Below, piece after piece: positions 58,515 to 64,000 of a stretch of 64,000 nucleotides of DNA (positions are counted from its first letter, which is position 1; each line of letters starts with the position of its first letter). The stretch covers positions 261,133,386-261,197,385 of the forward strand of contig NC_081406.1 in NCBI RefSeq assembly GCF_030272615.1. The letters run 5' to 3'. Made by a program: the position numbers and the translations under genes. Source of the stretch: Cryptomeria japonica. Lineage: Eukaryota; Streptophyta; Pinopsida; Cupressales; Cupressaceae. The notes under the pieces were generated by a model. It searched no databases. It was not told the origin of the DNA and saw nothing but the letters and a program-made list of their open reading frames with translations.

Positions 58515-58680
58515 AGAGTAGGGAACAAGCATAAGTCCTATCAAGTCGGCCACCATACATAATTATAATGAAAGATGTCCAATCCAGGAGATAGAGTAGG
58601 GAACAAGCATAAGTCCTAACAAGTCGGCCACCAGACATAATTATAATGAAATTAGTCCAATCCAGGAGATAGAGTAGGAA
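58515..58680. repeat. Tandem repeat, 78-bp unit, 2.1 copies
   Basis: AGAGTAGGGAACAAGCATAA begins at 58,515 and 58,593, with a partial third start at 58,671. The units differ by a few bases only. Confidence 0.9.
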
Positions 58681-60740
58681 ACCGACATAGAGAAAAGAAG
58701 TTGTGCTTTTTTTTAAAAGGTAAATGATATAGAAGTTTTAAAACAACAATTATGTTTGAAGATATTGCCAACTTCATATATTTGAAAGTTGAGAATAAAG
58801 TAGTAGTGATTGGATATGAATATGACGTCTCATACAATAAGAGAAAAACAAGAGAACCATTAGTCAAACAAAGTAAGTGGTGTGATTAAAATTGAACTCA
58901 TTTATTCAATAAGCAAACAAAACATATATCAAAAGTACAACTTGGATCTAATGTTACGAAGCAATAAGTGGTAAACATGAATGATTAACAAATAGTGGTT
59001 GTGACTGCATGTAGATAATTTTGTTAATATTCATAATTATTATGACTTCACCATCATATGGAATGGTGCAATCTCATAAAAGAAAGGTGACAGTTTGATC
59101 TTTAAAATTAGCACTAATACAAGATAACAATGATTAAAATAGACATTGGGTAAGTCTCCAAACAATAGTAATTAAGTTGTTTATTGTTTAGAACCACCAA
59201 TAAGTAAGAGGAAAACATCAATTCATATAACTAAGATGCATCGATATGATTTAAGACAAATCAACTTGGAAAGTTTTAATGATGGTGCGATTTGTTATTG
59301 AAATGACAAGACTTGCAAAATATTACAACTGTAACTGCACAACACAGGATAGAAAAACTCCCTCATGATATGACAAAGGAGAGGCATGATAAATCCACTA
59401 AAATGATGTGTCACAAAGGAGAAGATGAAGGCAAGGCCCGTGTAGAAAGAGCATGAACACAAAAAGCAAGGAGCATGCTCTAGAAACATAGGTTTATGTC
59501 AGCTTCCATGGTGATGGTAACCTACATAAATTTGGTTGCAAATAGTTGTTGTCCTTCTTTCTAGCAACTGAGCTTTGATACCATGTAAAATTTTACAACT
59601 GTAATTGCACAATACATGATAGATCTAGCTAGAAGAAAAAACAAAACCTGTAGATACAATGCACAGAAGAAAAAAAGAAGAGTTGTGAGAAATGAAATTC
59701 ATTGTATATTTACAATATGTTAAATGCATGATTTTATACAAAAAGAACCACCACACAAATTATGAAATTAGCGGTGAAAGAGGCAGAGAAAGCAAGATTA
59801 ACTTGCTATTTACATTATTCGCTTAGTTAGACTTATGTAATATCATGCAATCATGAGTTATTCCCCTAAATCATGGAGAAGACTGCAGAAGTAATTGAAA
59901 GTGACTCATGCTAACGCTAATTACTGCATGAAACACATCGCTAACATGACTCACATAGTTTAAAGTCATGATTGAAAATGCGATTATTAGTGATGCATAA
60001 TAATCACTTTAAGAGGTGTGATTTGGAGGAAGGCATGATTCGTTAAAGGTGTAATCATAAAGTTGGTTTAATGAAGAGGCAGGTTTAATACCTATTCCCA
60101 AAAGTTATGTCACTTAATATGTATCGTGAATTATATAAAAGGTACCTGGAAATCAATTAAAGTGGAGGGGGGTGACATTGGTGAGAGTATGAAGAAATAG
60201 AATATCATATGTAAACTTATATGAAGGATTTTTTATTATGTCTTCTAAAGAAGTGATTAAGTTCATAGAGATGATTAATCTAAAGCATATAAAAGTTTGT
60301 TAACAAGAGACATATCCATTGAAAAGGTTGTCTTCTTTGTAAGGGATGTACCTCTTCATAAAGAGATAGAAATATAAAAGGAAATGAGAAACATAAAGAG
60401 AACATAAGAAGTTGGTGTGTAAAAAGGAAATCAAGTGTAAGGTGTTAAAATGTATCATGCATACTCCAACCATGTTGAAGAGAACATCTTGAGAAAGATA
60501 TATACATTCATGAATTTTTAAGAAGAAGAATATAACAAATTTGTACAAGAAGTTTCATGCAAAGTGAAAAGAAGATTTTTGAGCATATTGGAATAGATTT
60601 AAATCATAATTATGTGCAGTTCGAAAGGGGACATAAAGAGTGGAATTATAGCAAACTTGTGAATAAAGTATTGAGCAGGTTTCTCATATTTATAGCAGAT
60701 TTGTGAATACAAATATATGAAATTTTGGGAAGAAGAATAA
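58681..60740. other. AT-rich stretch; possible minus-strand Copia primer site
   Basis: At 59,571-59,583 the minus strand reads TGGTATCAAAGCT, a common variant of the plant Copia primer site, preceded by TTTTACA as a possible LTR end. An ACAACTGTAA(T/C)TGCACAA phrase occurs at about 59,325 and 59,600, hinting at repeated LTR ends. No gag/pol sequence is attached. No other gene is seen. Confidence 0.4.
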
Positions 60741-61590
60741 AATGCAGATTTGGAAGTTGGTGCTTCCTAAAGGAAAGATTGGTGTCTTTCAGTAAGCTGG
60801 TTCTTAGTAGTGGGGGTTGGTGCCTAAAATTTTTTGGATTCGTTGCATCTAATGGGTTGGTGCTCACAAATTTAGAATTGGGAGTTGGTGCTCACAAACA
60901 AACTTAGGGGTTGGTGCCTAGTGCAATCACGACAGGAGTGAGTCCTCAAAGAGAACAGTCCAGACCATGCAACAAGATTTACACAATAGAAACAACACAA
61001 TCATGATGGAAGCAATGCAGAAAAAACTTCATTATATCGTGAAATCAATTACAAAATGCCAGCAACATGCAGGCTCACAAAATTTGACTCACAGGCCTGA
61101 GTCCCAAAATGGATATAATTGTTTGGGAATTTGTTTTAGGTCCATACTATGTAATGTAAATCATAATATTGTTTCGGTGATATCGTGTAATGTAATTTTT
61201 GTAATTATGGGTTTAGGGTTTAGCCAACCTTATCAATAAGGTTGATGATCTGTATTTATAGGTGACTTATTCATGTAATTGGATATGGTTTTTTTTGGGA
61301 TCAATAGTTATGTCTGCATTATTAGAGGAAGGTTTATGTGCAAACATTGTTATATCATTCAACGAAAGGTTTTGGTGTTGCAAGTTAGACATCTGTGCTT
61401 AACCGGAACTGTATCAAGCATTAGGATATGCTACTTTCACAGTTCATTCTTTCCGGATTGTAGTCCGATGCTTTTGTAAGTCAGTGAGACTTCTCTTTTG
61501 TGATTAGAAGTGAGCTCTAGGCTGTTGATTTGATTGCAAGTGCAATCCCCATCGTAATTATTTCACATATTGTTGCAGAAGTATTATTTG
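60741..61590 (+). other. Diverged LTR-like stretch with repeated TTGGTGC motif
   Basis: (G)TTGGTGC(C/T)(T/C)A-type motifs recur about six times at 60,755-60,920. The stretch runs without a gene into an LTR-end signature at 61,590-61,790, so it may be the body of the same old LTR. Frames of 60-90 codons here show no domain. Confidence 0.35.
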
Positions 61591-61800
61591 ATTGTGAGTA
61601 GGGTTTCCCACCGTGGTTTTTCCCTTTACCGAGTTTTCCACGTCAAAATATTGGTTTTGTGTGTATTGTTCTTTCATGTTTTATCTTTCATTGTGTTGGT
61701 TTCTTTGTGCTTTGGTTTAAAGGTTTTAATCTGCAATAGTTTTGATTTCTGATAGTAAACTAATTCAACCCCTCCCCCCTCTTCGTTTACTCCCGGTATC
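61590..61800 (+). mobile_element. Old Copia LTR 3'-end fragment
   Basis: GTAGGGTTTCCCACCGTGGT, TTTTCCCTTTACCGAG, TTTTCCACGTCAAAATATTG, then AATTCAACCCCTCCCCCCTC. It shares order and wording with the Copia-1 LTR end (AGTGGTTTTTCC, GGTTTCCACGTTAAATTTGG, ATTCACCCCCCCCCTCTC). No intact primer site follows. Confidence 0.55.
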
Positions 61801-63454
61801 GGATATGTCTAACAAATTGAACCAAAATAGTAAAATATAATGTTCTAGACTTCACACAAAGCCATAGAGAAATTTATTAGAAGAGAATGTAGATTAGAAA
61901 CTATAGCTGAAAATCCTAGCCGAATTGATATGGCACTCTAGTCCTGCAACTTTTGGGAAGATAGGTGGGATGTTTTCCAAATTAGGAAGACACACGAAAA
62001 TCACTATCAAAGGATTGTATTGAATTGTCGAGACCAGGGTGGTGGGAGCTGCCTAGTCCTTCGCTTTTCACGCTTGTAAAAGTTAAACTTGTTTGACATC
62101 ATTTATTCTGTCGAAATCTTTGATCGCAACACATGAATCAATTTCCAACACATAGAAAGAGAGAAAAGGGTTGTGGATAGGGGTTTACCTTGGGTCAAAC
62201 CATATTTTAGAAATTAACCTTTAATTGAGTTGAAATAGAAAATGTAAATACTGAAGTAAATGCTAGAAGATATACCTCAGATCTGCAATGTTTGCTTGAA
62301 GATTGATGTTGCAATGCTCTTTAGATGTGATTACAAATGTTGAATTAAATAATATGACAAACACATGAATAACCTAATCAAGCATACATGCTTGCATGAA
62401 GATTGATATGACTTTTCTACATGATGCTTAAAGAATATGGTGGGATGAAATGTTTCCTTGAGTGCTTGAGAATGCTTGATGATGCAAGCTTAATGGATGC
62501 ATAAATGGTGGGTATGAGTGTGATATCAAAATGAATTGATAGGATGTCCTTATATAGGGTTCCCTAGGTAAATTACCGATTAGGCCAACTTCCAACGGTC
62601 AAATGGAGCCATGGGGACCAAAATCCATTGAGGAGGGAAAATGCTTGCTCATATTTAAAATAGGTCTTGTTTAAGGAGGGCTAGAGCAGTGGGGTGCCCT
62701 AGTCTAGATAGGGGAACCCCAACATCCTTTTCCTCTAAAAATAAGACAAAAAAACCATCAAATAAGGAGGCATAGCCCTAGGATGGGGTCCACTCAATTG
62801 TGTAATAAGGTGACATAAGATATGGAGTACAAAGGGGTCAAAACAAAACTAGGGGGAATAGGAGCACAAATATGAGGTGTGAATTATACAAGGATACAAT
62901 TTACAATGCTACATTTATCCCCCACTTTAATGGAGTATGAGCCTATGCAAATACTCATGATAAAGTAGAAAGATGAGGAAGATCTAGAGAGGATCAACTA
63001 GGAGTGAGATCACAAAGAGATAATAAATCACTAATTTCAAAGAACCAAGCCCCCAATCTTAGGATCTTAACTCGCACAATCACATGCAAGGACACACAAA
63101 AGAAGACAAAGAAGAAAAGGCCAAAAAAGGTAAACAAAGGCAAAAGAAACATGAAAAAAGGGGTTAGTACTAAAAGCTCCAAGTCAACTAGTTGAAGGGA
63201 CCTCGATAGTCAAAATGTATCAACCACTAATCTCATTCTTGGAGTGCTATTATAAGATCACAAATGGTCACATGAAAAGACAAAGATCATGCATTAAGTG
63301 ATGAATCATGATTCAACAAGTAGCAGAGCTATGGGCTCATGGGGAGGAGAAATGAGAGAACATGGACGCCACAGAATAGAAAGATAAATTATGCTAGGTC
63401 ATCCATGAGAATAAAAGAAAGAGATACCATGGAATTCATGGGCTAGATGAAGCA
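61801..63454. other. Stretch without recognised gene
   Basis: Mixed composition. The frames near 63,000-63,195 (Lys-rich on plus, hydrophobic on minus) lack recognisable domains. I see nothing further I can support. Confidence 0.45.
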
Positions 63455-64000
63455 AAGCATCATGAAAAACCAACCAAGAACCCCAAATCAACCATGGAGT
63501 CCCAATCCTAGGGTGCTCAATGACCCAAAATAATCATCAATCTGCAACCTTGATATGTTTGAGGAATATAACAAGATCAATATCAACCAAACAATCCAAT
63601 ATCAAATCTTTCATATCATTTATAACCCTTTAAACATTATTCAAGACCCAAACAATGCATTATGTTGTCCCAGTTAATGACAGTCTGATAAACCCGTACT
63701 CTGTTATTAATCACTTTCAAATCGGACAATATTTTGAAGATCTCTTTGGTGAGGCTGTAGAAAACTAGGTTTCTAAAACCATATAAAAAATTGAGAACAA
63801 TCCAACGGTGGCGTTAAAAGTTATGGTCTCTTCATCGAGACCATGTTGGTTGTTTTAAAAAAAACAAGAAATCTGCATTCCTAGTCCGCCTAGGGCATCA
63901 AATATCTCATAAAATACTTAACCAATCACATTGAATCTGAATTAATTTGAAAGATAATTCAACCCTAAATCAAAAAGCAAAGTTACAACAATTTCCAATG
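63455..64000 (-). repeat. Right arm of the long dispersed inverted repeat (cut by window end)
   Basis: Reverse complement of 51,306-51,855 over about 545 bp, with small differences. Both arms have the same order of anchors. The arms may be two copies of one repeat family in opposite orientation rather than a single inverted duplication. Confidence 0.88.

Noticed and set aside
59571..59583. A full minus-strand Copia element at 59 kb
   Set aside because: Only the primer-site-like word and an LTR-end hint are visible; no gag, pol or LTR pair.

Overview
The window is AT-rich plant nuclear DNA, most likely from a gymnosperm with a large, repeat-filled genome. The reasons are decayed LTR retrotransposons of the Copia and Ty3/gypsy (Tat-like) types, a plant mobile domain (PMD) sequence antisense inside one of them, many AT-rich tandem repeats, and a single well-preserved host gene that stands out as a GC-rich island. 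The exact species cannot be read from the sequence.

Layout. 1-2,700: possible decayed coding sequence, a 145-bp GA microsatellite and a ~185-bp AT-rich satellite with palindromes. 2,729-4,029: a solo LTR with a 5-bp target duplication. 5,302-13,046: a complete Copia element (Copia-1) with ~1.5-kb LTRs, tRNA-iMet primer site, one gag-pol frame broken by three stops, and several polypurine-tract copies. 15,100-16,070: a decayed gypsy gag and primer site on the minus strand. 16,090-23,800: no gene recognised. 23,820-37,050: a minus-strand Tat-like gypsy element or chimera, with a 1.87-kb LTR, a long leader holding tandem repeats and a GC-rich hairpin-dense island, a broken gag, the protease, an integrase C-terminus (RT, RNase H and integrase core missing), a plus-strand antisense PMD gene, arrays of small hairpins, a polypurine tract and a second, dissimilar LTR.

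37,051-41,890: no gene recognised. 42,123-44,501: an intronless subtilisin-like serine protease (subtilase) gene with all catalytic residues, the only intact host gene seen. 44,580-48,115: tandem duplications, including three copies of a ~460-500-bp unit, and an old Copia LTR end. 52,987-57,883: a second complete but decayed Copia element (Copia-2, 430-bp LTRs), inserted into the C-rich end of an older minus-strand LTR. 58,040-64,000: LTR fragments and one arm of a long inverted duplication whose partner lies at 51,306-51,855.

How it fits together: most of the window is a nested record of retrotransposition, recombination to solo LTRs, internal deletion and C-to-T decay. The least explained signal is the run of small hairpins at 25,118-25,804, with constant loops and stems that change in a compensatory way, lying in what looks like the intron of the antisense PMD gene.
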